Source of the DNA: Prosthecobacter fusiformis
Lineage (GTDB): Bacteria; Verrucomicrobiota; Verrucomicrobiia; Verrucomicrobiales; Verrucomicrobiaceae
NCBI RefSeq assembly: GCF_004364345.1
Contig: NZ_SOCA01000008.1
Span: 124,001-188,000 of the forward strand
Length of the DNA: 64,000 bases
Direction: 5' to 3'
Below the pieces are notes generated by a model. It worked only from the letters and a program-made list of their open reading frames with translations. It searched no databases and was not told where the DNA came from. Both the position numbers and the translations under genes were made by a program. Positions 43,717 through 54,081 of this stretch are shown piece after piece. The first letter of the stretch is position 1; every line of letters begins with the position of its first letter.

Positions 43717-44337
43717 TTAAGCTTGTTCTTCTTTGCGGTTGAAATGGTTCATCGCGGTCTCCAGCCCCGACTGGCAGGCCAGGCGGACGGCATCTGTAGC
43801 ACGCTGGATCATGATGGCGAGTTCTGTACGCTCGTCTTCACGAAATTTTCCCAGCACATGCCCCACCAGCCGTTCACCTGCGGGACGGCCCGAAGGGGTT
43901 GAAATGCCTAACTTTAAACGCGGAAATGCATCCGTGCCCAGGGAGCGGATCATTGACTTCAGCCCGTTATGGCCGCCGGCGGATCCAGCCAGGCGCATTC
44001 TCATGCGGCCCAGCGGCAGGTCCACGTCATCATAGATCACCAAAAATTCCTGCACGGGCGTTTTGTAAAACTGGCTGACTGCCTGCACGCTGCGCCCGCT
44101 GTCATTCATGAATGTCGTTGGCTTCAGCAGAATGGCTCCAGGGATCTTCGCCACCCAGCCGTGCCAGCGTTTCTCCTCCGTGAAGGAAACTCCTGAAAGC
44201 CGCGCCAGCTCGTCTGCCACCATAAATCCGATGTTGTGACGGGTGTCGCGGTATTCGAGTCCAGGATTGCCGAGTCCGATGATGAGCCTGGGTTTCAGGC
44301 CGCCAACGGCTCGGGGAGTTGTTTCATCACCGGGCAC
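43717..44337 (-). CDS. pth: Peptidyl-tRNA hydrolase
   Basis: A 206-residue Pth that releases peptides from drop-off peptidyl-tRNA. The start region reads PRLIIGLGNPGLEYRDTRHNIGF, giving the catalytic His and Asn. PTTFMNDSGRSV, DDVDLPLGRMRMRLAGSAGGHNGLKS and FPRLKLGISTPSGRPAG follow as expected. The first 15 residues (MPGDETTPRAVGGLK) extend the usual start, so a slightly later start is possible. It sits 33 bases after ctc in the order prs-ctc-pth-rpsF, a frequent arrangement in bacteria. Confidence 0.95.
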   Translation of the reverse strand: MPGDETTPRAVGGLKPRLIIGLGNPGLEYRDTRHNIGFMVADELARLSGVSFTEEKRWHGWVAKIPGAILLKPTTFMNDSGRSVQAVSQFYKTPVQEFLVIYDDVDLPLGRMRMRLAGSAGGHNGLKSMIRSLGTDAFPRLKLGISTPSGRPAGERLVGHVLGKFREDERTELAIMIQRATDAVRLACQSGLETAMNHFNRKEEQA

Positions 44338-44370
44338 CGGAGGCGGCTGGAGTCAGACTCCGGAAAAGGG

Positions 44371-45012
44371 TTACTTCTTGGCGGCTGGCTTGGCAGCAGC
44401 AGCGCCCTTGGCACCTTTAGCAGCAGGAGCTGCAGCGGCTGGCACTTCTTCCACCACTTTCGGCTCTTCACACATGATCAGCACGACTTCGTCAGCCAGC
44501 TTCGCACGCACGCCTTCAGGCAGCTTGAGGTCACCCACGTGGATGCCTTTACCAGTCTGGAGGTCAGAGATGTCCACTTCCAGAGCTTCAGGAAGGTCCT
44601 TCGGCAGGCAGCGCACTTCCAGGGTGTGGTGGATGGCTTCGATCAGACCACCGGCCTTGGCGCCCGGGGATTCGCCAACCATCGTCAGAGGCACTTCGGC
44701 ATGAATTTCTTCGTCCATGGCCACGGCGTGAAAGTCCACGTGGAGGATACCGCCACGAAGGTGGTCGTGCTGCACTTCCTGGACCAGGGCCAACTGCTCA
44801 CCGGATTCAATCTTCAGGCTGACGAGGATGTTGTCAGAAGCGCTGCTTTCCAGAAGCTTCGTGAAGACTTTGGTATTCACCTGCACGTTCAAAGGAGCGG
44901 TCTTGCGGCCATAAACCACAGCAGGGATGGAACCAGCCTTACGCAGGCGGTTGACGGCAGCAGTGCCTTCACTGGTGCGGGGCTGGGTGATGATATCGAG
45001 GATTTTGGCCAT
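44371..45012 (-). CDS. Large ribosomal subunit protein bL25, CTC type
   Basis: A 213-residue bL25/Ctc that binds 5S rRNA. The N-terminal domain (1-95) has RTSEGTAAVNRLRKAGSIPAVVYG, the CTC domain follows (LTMVGESPGAKAGGLIE, LPEALEVDISDL, KLPEGV). The last 25 residues are Ala/Lys-rich (AAPAAKGAKGAAAAKPAAKK), a basic tail of the same flavour as the Rho extension in this genome. Ctc proteins are general-stress associated. It lies between prs and pth on the same strand, 65 bases downstream of prs. Confidence 0.95.
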   Translation of the reverse strand: MAKILDIITQPRTSEGTAAVNRLRKAGSIPAVVYGRKTAPLNVQVNTKVFTKLLESSASDNILVSLKIESGEQLALVQEVQHDHLRGGILHVDFHAVAMDEEIHAEVPLTMVGESPGAKAGGLIEAIHHTLEVRCLPKDLPEALEVDISDLQTGKGIHVGDLKLPEGVRAKLADEVVLIMCEEPKVVEEVPAAAAPAAKGAKGAAAAKPAAKK

Positions 45013-45077
45013 GTCCGTAAGGTTCTTTTGAACAGTGTGTTAGAGGAGAAAAGGGCCGCGAGGATACACGGCGGTTA

Positions 45078-46010
45078 TCAGATGTCAAAGAGAGATGTCA
45101 CAGACTCGTTGTCGTGAATGCGGCGGATAGCCTGCGCCAGCAGCGGTGCGATGTCCAGCGTCGTCACTTTATCCCCCTGGGCCTGAGGCGTGGAATTCGT
45201 CGAAAACAGCTCCAAAATCGGCGATTTGGAAATCCGGCTGTGGCCCTTTTCCCCCAGCACGGCGTGGGAGACACCCGCGTAAATCGCCTTGGCTCCATGT
45301 TTCAAAAGCAGCTCAGCCGCAGCCGTGAGTGTACCAGCCGTCTCGGTGAGGTCATCCACCAAAAGCACGTTTTTACCATTCACATCGCCGATCACATTCA
45401 GCGCTTCCACTTCTTCCGCGCTTACGCGATTTTTCGCCACAATCGCCATCGGTGCCTTCAGCGCCTTGGCATAGGCATGGGTCATCTTGATGCCGCCCAC
45501 GTCTGGAGAGACCACCACCAGATCCTCGATCTGGCGTTCCTTGATGGCCTTCATCAGCACCGGCCCCGCGTAAAGATGATCCACCGGGATATCGAAGAAG
45601 CCCTGGATCTGACCTGCGTGCAAATCCACCGTCAGCACCCGGTTTACCCCGCTGGCCACCAGCAAGTTGGCCACCAGCTTCGCCGTAATGGGCACACGCG
45701 GGCGGTCTTTGCGGTCCTGCCGCGCATAACCAAAGAAAGGCAGCACCGCCGTGATGCGGTGGGCACTGGCACGGCGCACCGCATCCACCATGATCAACAG
45801 TTCCATCAGGTTCTGGTTCGTCGGCGGGCAGGTGGGTTGGACAATGAAGAGATCGCTGCCGCGAATGTTCTCATGGATCTGCACAAACGTCTCCCCGTCA
45901 GGAAAGGTCGTCAGCGTGGCTTTGCAAAGCGTCGTGCCCAAATTTTCACAAATCAGCCGCGCCAGTTCTGGATGGGCCGATCCACTTAAAATCTTCAAAT
46001 TGTCCGTCAT
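45078..46010 (-). CDS. prs: Ribose-phosphate pyrophosphokinase
   Basis: A 310-residue PRPP synthase that makes phosphoribosyl pyrophosphate from ribose-5-phosphate and ATP for nucleotide, histidine and NAD synthesis. Family motifs: KILSGSAHPELARLI, FPDGETFVQI, the metal/ATP loop FGYARQDRKDRPR, VVSPDVGGIKMTHAYAKAL, and the PRPP loop VLLVDDLTETAGTLTAAA. Length is normal for class I enzymes. It begins the prs-ctc-pth-rpsF cluster; the following spacing of 65 bases does not exclude an internal promoter. Confidence 0.96.
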   Translation of the reverse strand: MTDNLKILSGSAHPELARLICENLGTTLCKATLTTFPDGETFVQIHENIRGSDLFIVQPTCPPTNQNLMELLIMVDAVRRASAHRITAVLPFFGYARQDRKDRPRVPITAKLVANLLVASGVNRVLTVDLHAGQIQGFFDIPVDHLYAGPVLMKAIKERQIEDLVVVSPDVGGIKMTHAYAKALKAPMAIVAKNRVSAEEVEALNVIGDVNGKNVLLVDDLTETAGTLTAAAELLLKHGAKAIYAGVSHAVLGEKGHSRISKSPILELFSTNSTPQAQGDKVTTLDIAPLLAQAIRRIHDNESVTSLFDI

Positions 46011-46145
46011 CGAGCGGAACTAGACGCGCTGGCCGGGGAAATCAACTGCCGTTGCGCGAGATGACGAATGATCCACTAAAGAGATCCCCTTCCTAGCCCC
46101 TTCGCCTTGCATCCCCTTTCCTTCTTCTTAAGATGACCCCACTTC

Positions 46146-47474
46146 ATGGCCTCCATTCTGACTGAACTCCTCATCCTCTTCGGCCTGTTGCTTCTCAACG
46201 GCGTTTTTGCCATGGCAGAGACCGCCCTCATCTCCGCCCGCCGTACCCGGTTGGAAATGATGGCTGATCAGGGCCAAAAAAGCGCGCTGAGAGCCATGGA
46301 GCTACAGGCAGACCCCGGCATCTTTCTTTCCACCGTCCAGGTGGGCATCACCCTCGTCGGCATTATTGCGGGTGCCGCCAGCGGTGCTGGGCTCGCACGG
46401 GAGCTGCAGCCCTGGGTCACCATGATCCCCTGGCTCGGCCAGTGGTCCCCCACCATCAGCATGATCATCGTCGTCTCGGTCATCACCTTCCTCAGCGTCG
46501 TGGTGGGTGAGCTGCTGCCGAAGCGCCTCGCCATCCATGCTCCAGAGCGCTGGGCCTCCGCCCTCGCCGGGCCCATGACACGCCTTTCCTCCCTCGCCTC
46601 CCCCATCGTACGCCTGCTGGATTTTTCCAGCGATGCCCTCGTGCGCCTCTTTGGAGTCAAGCCAGGCGAGGAACCGGTCATGTCGGAAGAAGAGGTCCGT
46701 GCCTCCATCATCCAGGGCCATCGTACCGGTGCCCTTAAAAGCCATGAAAAGGACATGCTGGAAAGCGTCCTGGAACTGGATGAATTGACCGCTGCTGATC
46801 TCATGACGCCGAAACCCCAGATCGTCTGGGTCAACCTCGCCGACAGTCCGGAAGATAATCGCAACCGCATGATCGATAGCGGCCACTCTTACTTCCCTGT
46901 TTATCAAGGCACCCGCGACGACGTCCAGGGCCTCATCTCCGTTAAAGAACTTTGGAAAAACAGCAGCCCCGATAGTCTGCCGGACATCCAGACCCTGCTG
47001 ATCAAGCCCCTCTTCGTCCCGGAAAGCATGCCTGCCGCGCGTGTCATCGAGCAGTTTCGCAAAAACAACCGCCATCAGGCCCTCGTGATTGATGAATTCG
47101 GTGCCATCCAAGGCCTCATCACCATGAATGACATGATGGAGGCCATCGTCGGCACCGTTCCCAATGATCCCACCGCCGAGGTCCCCTCCGCTCGTCAGCT
47201 TGATGATGGCTCCTGGCTGGTGGATGGCCAGGCGGAAATGGAAGATGCCTCCAAAGCCACCGGCCTGCCCCTTCCCGCCTCCTTTGATGATGACGACTAC
47301 CGTACCCTCGCCGGATTCGTCATGCACATGCTCGGCCACGTCCCGGCTGAGGGGGAGCACTTCGACTGGCAGGGCTATAAAATCGAAGTCGCCGATATGG
47401 ACCGCCAGCGCATTGATAAAGTCCGCGTCAGTCCTCCCAACAAAAGCGCTCTGCCCACGCCCGCCGCTGAATAA
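46146..47474 (+). CDS. CNNM/CBS/CorC-HlyC family membrane protein
   Basis: A 442-residue protein of the hemolysin C/CorC type. An N-terminal CNNM domain (about 1-190) with four helices contains NGVFAMAETALISARRTRLE and SVVVGELLPKRLAI. Two CBS domains follow (about 210-335; DLMTPKPQIVWVNLAD and SVKELW..MPAARVIEQF), then a C-terminal CorC_HlyC domain (DGSWLVDGQAEMED..LAGFVMHMLGHVPAEGE). The family acts in magnesium or cobalt efflux and in envelope homeostasis. Length is normal. It has no operon partner on its strand. Confidence 0.93.
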   Translation: MASILTELLILFGLLLLNGVFAMAETALISARRTRLEMMADQGQKSALRAMELQADPGIFLSTVQVGITLVGIIAGAASGAGLARELQPWVTMIPWLGQWSPTISMIIVVSVITFLSVVVGELLPKRLAIHAPERWASALAGPMTRLSSLASPIVRLLDFSSDALVRLFGVKPGEEPVMSEEEVRASIIQGHRTGALKSHEKDMLESVLELDELTAADLMTPKPQIVWVNLADSPEDNRNRMIDSGHSYFPVYQGTRDDVQGLISVKELWKNSSPDSLPDIQTLLIKPLFVPESMPAARVIEQFRKNNRHQALVIDEFGAIQGLITMNDMMEAIVGTVPNDPTAEVPSARQLDDGSWLVDGQAEMEDASKATGLPLPASFDDDDYRTLAGFVMHMLGHVPAEGEHFDWQGYKIEVADMDRQRIDKVRVSPPNKSALPTPAAE

Positions 47475-47534
47475 GGTCCTGCGTTTATTAGCCAGGGCTT
47501 GACTATTCACCCCGCTTTTTTTGGGAACAGTCCT

Positions 47535-47552
47535 TTGTTACAGATTTGACAC
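47535..47552 (+). promoter_or_regulatory. Possible Pho box upstream of phosphate-transport genes
   Basis: TTGTTAC-AGAT-TTGACAC: two 7-base units separated by four AT-leaning bases, the layout of the PhoB box CTGTCAT-N4-CTGTCAC. It lies about 60-75 bases before the DUF47 start, in the promoter region of the two phosphate genes. Match to consensus is partial. Confidence 0.4.
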
Positions 47553-47610
47553 ATTCAACGTGCTCTGCTCCATCTCAGGCATCCGCTCAACACAGCGGCC
47601 CTGACCACCC

Positions 47611-48240
47611 ATGATCTCTCTGCAGAAGCTTTTTGGAAAAAACGACATCTTCTACGACCTGCTGGAAGCCAGCGCCGCCGAAGCCCTGCACAGCGTCCAG
47701 GCCCTGGGCAAGCTCATCACCCAGCCAGCCTCCGCCCAAAGCCTGGATGAACTCATCCTCACCCGCCGGAAAGACAAAAAAATCACCGAGCAGATCAATG
47801 AGGAGCTCTGCCGCACCTTCGTCACCGAACTGGAGCGTGAAGACATTGAGGCCCTTTCCAACGTCCTCTACAAGATCCCCAAGACCGTCGAAAAAATCGC
47901 CGAGCGCGTCATGATCACCGGCGGTCGCCTGCAGGATGTGGATTTTAGCCGCCACCTTTCCATGATGGAGGAGGCCACCACCACCGTCCTCACCATTGTC
48001 AAAGAACTGCGCAAAAGGCTCCACCTGGAGCGTGTCAAGGACCTCAATGCCAAGCTTCAGCACATCGAAGGCGAGGCGGATAAACTCATGATGGAACTCC
48101 TCAAGGATCTCTACGCCGGCCAGCGAGACGCCATCCAGACCATCATGCTCAAGGATCTCTATGAGCTCATGGAAAAGGTCTATGACCGCTGCCGCGATGC
48201 CGGCAACGTGGTCTCCCTTGTCGTGCTGAAGTATTCCTGA
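47611..48240 (+). CDS. DUF47/PhoU-like phosphate-transport accessory protein
   Basis: A 209-residue all-helical protein of the DUF47 (YkaA/TIGR00153) family, related to PhoU. Typical segments are KNDIFYDLLEASAAEALHSV, the charged helix DKKITEQINEELCRTFV, TELEREDIEALSNVLYKIPK, and the second half LMMELLKDLYAGQRDAIQTI. It sits 11 bases upstream of a Pit phosphate transporter, the standard genomic pairing, and is thought to modulate the transporter. No PHO regulator gene is nearby, but a possible Pho box precedes it. Confidence 0.93.
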   Translation: MISLQKLFGKNDIFYDLLEASAAEALHSVQALGKLITQPASAQSLDELILTRRKDKKITEQINEELCRTFVTELEREDIEALSNVLYKIPKTVEKIAERVMITGGRLQDVDFSRHLSMMEEATTTVLTIVKELRKRLHLERVKDLNAKLQHIEGEADKLMMELLKDLYAGQRDAIQTIMLKDLYELMEKVYDRCRDAGNVVSLVVLKYS

Positions 48241-48251
48241 TTTTCCCGCGC

Positions 48252-49331
<1,080 letters not shown>

Positions 49332-49363
49332 AATTCCCACCCTTTCCCGGATTCAGGACAGCA

Positions 49364-49393
49364 GGGTATTCCACCGCGCGGGATGGAATACCC
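49364..49393. repeat. Perfect 10-bp inverted repeat
   Basis: GGGTATTCCA and TGGAATACCC around a 10-base GC-rich spacer, 32 bases after the Pit stop. It lacks a U-run. The rest of the 230-base gap to the nitroreductase shows nothing else. Confidence 0.6.
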
Positions 49394-49563
49394 CAAAATC
49401 AAGAAGGCCAGTGGGCACACCCTGCCCTCCATGGCGTCTGCCGTTTGGCATCATTTTACTGGAAATTCGCCATAAAAAAGGCGGCATCTCTTTCCTCCCG
49501 GCTGCCTCATGCGTATGAGCGTTAGCCGCCATGCTCGGCATCTTCATCCTCAAATCACCTCCC

Positions 49564-50166
49564 ATGAATACCCTCGAAGCCATCGCCTCACGCCGCGCCA
49601 TCAAGCATTACGATCCTACCCACCTCATCAGCGAAGAAGAGACCCGCCAGCTCCTCCAGGCCGCCATGCAGGCCCCCACCGCCTTCAATATCCAGCATTG
49701 GCGCTTCGTCACCGTCACGGATCCTGAGTTGCGGAAACAAATCCGTGCCGTCGCCTGGGACCAGGCCCAGGTCACGGATGCTTCCCTCCTCGTCATCCTC
49801 TGCGCAGACCTCTCCGCTTGGAAAAAAGACGCCGCCCGCTACTGGAAAGACGCCCCTCAGCCCGTCCAGGACATCCTTCTCCCCGCCATTGACGGCTACT
49901 ACAAAGACCGTCCCCAGGTCCAGCGGGATGAATGCATGCGCTCCACCGGCCTTGCCGGCATGACCCTCATGCTCGCCGCCAAAGCCATGGGTTACGACTC
50001 CTGCCCCATGGACGGATTTGACTTCGATGCCGTCGCCCAGCTCATCAAGCTCCCTGAAGACCACATCATCTCCTTCATGGTCGCCATCGGCAAAGGCACC
50101 CAACCCGCCTGGCAAAAACCCGGCCAGCTCAGCTACGACGAAGTCGTGATCCCAAATACCTTCTGA
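49564..50166 (+). CDS. Nitroreductase family protein
   Basis: A 200-residue FMN-dependent oxidoreductase. The start MNTLEAIASRRAIKHYDPTH is the classical N-terminal motif (SRRSxRxF-like), followed by LLQAAMQAPTAFNIQHWRFV, which supplies FMN-phosphate contacts, and AAKAMGYDSCPMDGFD near the C-terminus. Reaction partners (quinones, nitroaromatics or flavin intermediates) cannot be fixed. The ATG at 49564 is preferred over 49531, which would add 11 unconserved residues. The gene stands alone. Confidence 0.92.
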   Translation: MNTLEAIASRRAIKHYDPTHLISEEETRQLLQAAMQAPTAFNIQHWRFVTVTDPELRKQIRAVAWDQAQVTDASLLVILCADLSAWKKDAARYWKDAPQPVQDILLPAIDGYYKDRPQVQRDECMRSTGLAGMTLMLAAKAMGYDSCPMDGFDFDAVAQLIKLPEDHIISFMVAIGKGTQPAWQKPGQLSYDEVVIPNTF

Positions 50167-50216
50167 AGCTCTCCAAACAAAATGCAGAAGAAGCCGGAGA
50201 CACAGACTCAGTCTAT

Positions 50217-50252
50217 AAATCTTGTTAATCCTGCAATCCTGTAAATCCTGTT
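50217..50252. repeat. Tandem AATCCTGT-type repeats
   Basis: Four near-identical units of 8-9 bases (AATCTTGTT, AATCCTGC, AATCCTGTA, AATCCTGTT) run head to tail, followed by AAAAAAA. Repeats of this AATCCTGTAAATCCTGT form occur scattered in Verrucomicrobia, Planctomycetes and Bacteroidetes genomes. It lies in a 209-base gap before dapL with no other feature. Confidence 0.65.
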
Positions 50253-50375
50253 AAAAAAAGGTGCCCCACACCTCCGCGCACCCGCCCCCACTGAAAGCGG
50301 CTGCCCCGACACTGCCTCCGCTCCCCAGTTGCATCCCTGCCACCTCTCGCCACACTGCCTGCCCTTTTCATCGCC

Positions 50376-51608
50376 ATGGCCTACCTCAACGAAAACTACC
50401 TCAAGCTCAAAGCCGGATACCTCTTCCCTGAAATCGCCCGCCGCGTCAAGGCCTTCACCGAGGCCAATCCCGAAGCCGCCAAGCGCCTCATCCGTTGTGG
50501 CATTGGTGACGTCACCGAGGCCCTGCCAGACGCCGCTCGCGCCGCCATGCATAAGGCCGTGGATGAACTGGGAGACCGCAACAGCTTCCGTGGTTACGGC
50601 CCGGAGCAGGGTTACGACTTCCTCCGCAACGCCATCGCTGATAACGACTACAAAGCCCGTGGCATCCATGTGGATGCCGATGAAATCTTCATCTCCGACG
50701 GCAGCAAGTGCGATACCGGCAACATCCTCGACATCTTCGGCAGCGACAACAAAATCGCCATCACCGATCCTGTTTACCCCGTCTATGTGGACACCAACGT
50801 CATGGCCGGAAACACCGGTGATGCCGATGAAAGCGGTGCCTACGCCGGCCTCCATTATCTCAAGTGCACCCCAGAAAATGGCTTCGTCCCCGAGATCCCC
50901 AGCGAGCCCGTGGACCTCGTTTACCTCTGCTATCCCAACAACCCCACCGGTGCCACCGCCACCCGCGCCCAGCTTGAAGCCTGGGTCCAGTACGCCCGCG
51001 CCAACGGGACCATCATCCTTTATGATGCCGCCTATGAAGCCTTCATCCAGGACCCTGAAGTGCCCCGCAGCATCTTCGAGATCGAAGGTGCCCGCGATTG
51101 CGCCATCGAATTCCGCAGCTTCTCCAAAAACGGCGGTTTCACCGGCGTCCGTTGCGCCATCGTCGTCATCCCGAAAGGCTTGATGGGCAAAAAGAAAGAC
51201 GGCACCAAGCTCGCCATCCATCCCCTCTGGAGCCGCCGCCACAGCACCAAGTTCAACGGCGTCAGCTACATCGTCCAGCGCGGAGCCGAGGCCATCTACA
51301 GCCCCGAAGGCAAAGCCCAAGTCACCGCCCTCATCCAGCATTACATGGGCAATGCAAAGCTGCTTGTCGAAGCCTGCACCAAAGCCGGCCTCCAGGTCTT
51401 CGGCGGCGTCAATGCCCCTTATGTCTGGGTCGGCTGCCCAGCAGGCGTCACTAGCTGGCAGATGTTTGATAAAATGCTCAATGAAGCCAACGTCGTCATC
51501 ACCCCCGGCAGCGGATTCGGCAGCGCTGGCGAAGGATTCTTCCGCATCAGCGCCTTCAACAGCCGTGCCAACGTCGAAGAAGTCTGCCGCCGCATCGCCA
51601 TCCTGTAA
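50376..51608 (+). CDS. dapL: LL-diaminopimelate aminotransferase
   Basis: A 410-residue class I/II aminotransferase that converts tetrahydrodipicolinate directly to LL-diaminopimelate for lysine and peptidoglycan. DapL-specific blocks: [105 protein letters not shown], and the PLP lysine in [16 protein letters not shown]. The pathway is found in chlamydiae, plants, Verrucomicrobia, cyanobacteria and some Planctomycetes, supporting the taxonomic reading. A strong terminator follows. The start [11 protein letters not shown] is the conserved N-terminus. Confidence 0.97.
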   Translation: MAYLNENYLKLKAGYLFPEIARRVKAFTEANPEAAKRLIRCGIGDVTEALPDAARAAMHKAVDELGDRNSFRGYGPEQGYDFLRNAIADNDYKARGIHVDADEIFISDGSKCDTGNILDIFGSDNKIAITDPVYPVYVDTNVMAGNTGDADESGAYAGLHYLKCTPENGFVPEIPSEPVDLVYLCYPNNPTGATATRAQLEAWVQYARANGTIILYDAAYEAFIQDPEVPRSIFEIEGARDCAIEFRSFSKNGGFTGVRCAIVVIPKGLMGKKKDGTKLAIHPLWSRRHSTKFNGVSYIVQRGAEAIYSPEGKAQVTALIQHYMGNAKLLVEACTKAGLQVFGGVNAPYVWVGCPAGVTSWQMFDKMLNEANVVITPGSGFGSAGEGFFRISAFNSRANVEEVCRRIAIL

Positions 51609-51647
51609 TCATACGGCCCGGCAGTTAGACCATCACTCAAAGTTAGG

Positions 51648-51677
51648 CGGGCAGACTTCGGTCTGCCCGTTTTTTTT
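51648..51677 (+). terminator. Intrinsic terminator of dapL
   Basis: Perfect 9-bp stem CGGGCAGAC/GTCTGCCCG capped by a TTCG tetraloop and followed by eight T. It lies 39 bases after the dapL stop. Confidence 0.95.
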
Positions 51678-51689
51678 GTCGTGAGGCAA

Positions 51690-52259
51690 TCACTGGACCT
51701 GCCGCGCATCAATCTGCCGGATCACCCGGCACGGATTGCCAGCGGCAAACACATCCGCAGGGATGTCCCGTGTCACCACACTGCCCGCACCGATAACGCT
51801 GCGGTCTCCGATCGTCACGCCTGGGCAGATAATGGCTCCGCCGCCCACCCACACATCGGAGCCGATGGTGATGGCTTTCGCCGCCTCCAATCCTGCCCTT
51901 CTGACGTTGGCATCCATCGGATGGGTGGCCGTATAAATCTGCACTGCTGGGCCAAACAAAGTGTAGTCACCAATGGTCACCGGCATGACATCCAGCACCA
52001 CACAGTTGAAGTTGAAAAAGACCTTGCTGCCCAGCGTGATGTTGCTGCCGTAGTCACAGTAAAACGGCGGCTGGATCCACGCATTCGTCGGCCCGCCAAA
52101 CAACTCTTCCAGAATGCGCTGCCTCTCCTCCGTCTCCTCTTCTCGTGAATCATTCAGGCGTTTGCACAGGTCCCGGCACCGTTGCCTTTCAGCACATAGC
52201 TGTGGGTCCAGCGCATCATACAGTTCACCAGTGAGCATTTTTTCTTTTTCAGATTTCAT
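51690..52259 (-). CDS. Sugar O-acetyltransferase (maltose/galactoside type)
   Basis: A 189-residue left-handed beta-helix acetyltransferase of the LacA/Maa/NodL group. The N-terminal helix MKSEKEKMLTGELYDALDPQL is the mac domain. Hexapeptide repeats run from CDYGSNITLGSKVFFNFNCV to GDRSVIGAGSVVTRDIP, with the acetyl-CoA and catalytic-His region THPMD and the closing ADVFAAGNPCRVIR. It transfers acetyl from acetyl-CoA to a sugar hydroxyl. ATG 52259 is preferred; 17 upstream residues in frame are unconserved. It is followed on the same strand by nothing; upstream lies the AcpH-like gene 75 bases away. Confidence 0.93.
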   Translation of the reverse strand: MKSEKEKMLTGELYDALDPQLCAERQRCRDLCKRLNDSREEETEERQRILEELFGGPTNAWIQPPFYCDYGSNITLGSKVFFNFNCVVLDVMPVTIGDYTLFGPAVQIYTATHPMDANVRRAGLEAAKAITIGSDVWVGGGAIICPGVTIGDRSVIGAGSVVTRDIPADVFAAGNPCRVIRQIDARQVQ

Positions 52260-52334
52260 GGGAAAGCAGGGCTGTTGGGGAGATACGCCCCTGCTTAGCC
52301 ACCAGTTCATCCGGCGTCAGAATATGCCGGAAAG

Positions 52335-52925
52335 TCAGGCTGAAACCGGGCACTCCACCCTCTCCGCATGCTCCCGCAGATCCGGAAAAAAAGCAGCGAA
52401 GTCATCGCTGAATCCCGCATACTCCCGTTCCAAGATCACCACCGATCCGACCAAGTCCACAGGCCTGCGAAAACGCCTGCTCATGCGGACCAGAGTGTGG
52501 GAAAGATCCTGAACATCCCCGTAGGAGCACAGCCAGTTGCCTCTTTTCATCCACTCCAGCGGCTGATGCGCCTCCACCGGGATTTCCGTGCGATGAGTTT
52601 CAAAAGAGGCATACACCTCAGCGGTAAAATCCGGCAGGCTTTTCGTGGCATAGCGCTGCCACTCGCAGCTCAAAAAATGGTCATAAAACATGTCCACCAG
52701 GATGCCTCCCACGCGCCGGAACTGCGGCCCCAACCGCTGAATGCTGCGGCGGAAAACCGGATGCGCATCTGTATAGGCGTCAATGCGCCGGTGCTGCCGG
52801 ATACCCCTTTGGTATTCAGGAGCCAGCCCCGTCAGTGCTGATATGGAGACCAGATCCGGCAGCAGATTACCGATGCGAAAGGCAGGCGTCGGCTCAGAGA
52901 GAAGCAGATGGGCGAGCCAGTTCAT
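52335..52925 (-). CDS. AcpH-like ACP phosphodiesterase
   Basis: A 196-residue protein of the ACP hydrolase (AcpH, DUF479) family. It begins MNWLAHLLLSEPTPAFRIGNLLPDLV, the family start, with the D in NLLPDLV and later YQRGIRQHRRIDAYTDAHP and GGILVDMFYDHFL, giving the metal-binding His and Asp residues of the HD-like fold. AcpH removes 4'-phosphopantetheine from acyl carrier protein. Its stop is 75 bases upstream of the acetyltransferase start. ATG 52925 is chosen over 52946. Family confidence is high; the substrate is by analogy. Confidence 0.9.
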   Translation of the reverse strand: MNWLAHLLLSEPTPAFRIGNLLPDLVSISALTGLAPEYQRGIRQHRRIDAYTDAHPVFRRSIQRLGPQFRRVGGILVDMFYDHFLSCEWQRYATKSLPDFTAEVYASFETHRTEIPVEAHQPLEWMKRGNWLCSYGDVQDLSHTLVRMSRRFRRPVDLVGSVVILEREYAGFSDDFAAFFPDLREHAERVECPVSA

Positions 52926-53091
52926 AGGGGGCGGACCATGCTCCAAAAAAGCATTTTTTCAAGAACAGGCATTTCAGTAGCGGCAGGAAAACAACGCCTG
53001 CAGCCGCCTTTGCAGATGCTTGATGAGGCAGAATACCCTCGCATCTTCCCCTTGCAGCTTTCGCGCTGAGTGCTTTGTGAATACCCGCCCA

Positions 53092-54081
53092 ATGTCTTCC
53101 ACCCTGACTCCTCTCTCTGAGATCGCTGACGTCCTGCGCTCCGCCCAGCGCATCGCCATCGCTGCCCATGTGCGGCCGGATGGGGATGCCCTCGGCTCCG
53201 TGATGGGCCTGGCCCTGAGCCTGCGCGCCATGGGCAAAGAAGTGTATGCCCTGCTGGAAGACGGCGTGCCGACGAATCTCGCCTTCCTGCCGGAGGTCGC
53301 CACCGTGCTGACACCTCCATATGCGGACTTCGAAATCGATGTCGCCGTGGCCCTGGATACCGCCACCCATGAACGTGTGGGGGAGCACACCAAAGCCGCC
53401 CTCGCCCGGGCACCGTTCCTCATTGACATTGACCATCACCCCACGAATCCCGGCTATGGCCAGATGAACCACGTGGACGGCACCGAACCCGCCGTGGGCC
53501 AGATCGTTTATAACCTCCTGCAGGCAGGCGGTTTTCCCATCACCGATGCCGTGATGCAGCATCTCTTCACAGCCATCAGCACGGATACCGGCTCCTTCCA
53601 GTATTCCAGCACCAATGCCCGCACGCATCAGATCGCAGCGGAAATGCTCACCGCCGGGCTGGATACCGCCCGGCTGGCCCAGCTCCTGTATCAGACGCAT
53701 CCTGCACGCCGTCTCCTGCTCCTGCGTGCCATGCTCAATGAAATGGATATCCGGGCGGAAGGCCGCATCGCCAGCTGGCAGTTCACCCGCGCCCTCATGG
53801 ATGAGGTGCAGGTGCAGCCGGGGGATACGGAGGGCCTCATTGATACCCTCCGCATGATCGATACGGTGGTCACCGCCGTCATTTTCGAAGAAATGCCCGA
53901 TGGCAAAATCCGCGTCAGCGCCCGGTCCAAGGACCAGCGTCTGGATGTGTCCGCCGTATGCGGGCAGTTCGGCGGCGGCGGTCATCGCATGGCCTCCGGC
54001 GCACGCATGAAAGGCCCCATCCAGGTGGCCGCAGAAACCTTTTTGACAGCTTTAGAACATGAAGTCCGACGACTCGCTTAA
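53092..54081 (+). CDS. DHH phosphoesterase, NrnA/RecJ-like
   Basis: A 329-residue DHH-DHHA1 enzyme of the NrnA group (nano-RNase and 3'-phosphoadenosine-5'-phosphate phosphatase). Metal ligands: AAHVRPDGDALGS, VALDTATHERVG, the DHH motif in DIDHHPTNPGY, and STDTGSFQYSSTN; the DHHA1 domain ends with FGGGGHRMASGARM. ATG 53092 (MSSTLTP) is preferred over an in-frame start 24 codons upstream. Its 3' end overlaps truB by 23 bases, a common gene order for nrnA-truB in bacteria, so translation is coupled. Confidence 0.93.
   Translation: MSSTLTPLSEIADVLRSAQRIAIAAHVRPDGDALGSVMGLALSLRAMGKEVYALLEDGVPTNLAFLPEVATVLTPPYADFEIDVAVALDTATHERVGEHTKAALARAPFLIDIDHHPTNPGYGQMNHVDGTEPAVGQIVYNLLQAGGFPITDAVMQHLFTAISTDTGSFQYSSTNARTHQIAAEMLTAGLDTARLAQLLYQTHPARRLLLLRAMLNEMDIRAEGRIASWQFTRALMDEVQVQPGDTEGLIDTLRMIDTVVTAVIFEEMPDGKIRVSARSKDQRLDVSAVCGQFGGGGHRMASGARMKGPIQVAAETFLTALEHEVRRLA

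Noticed and set aside
51690..51720. dapL terminator as also serving the acetyltransferase
   Set aside because: The T-run is on the plus strand only; on the minus strand the tract before it is not U-rich.
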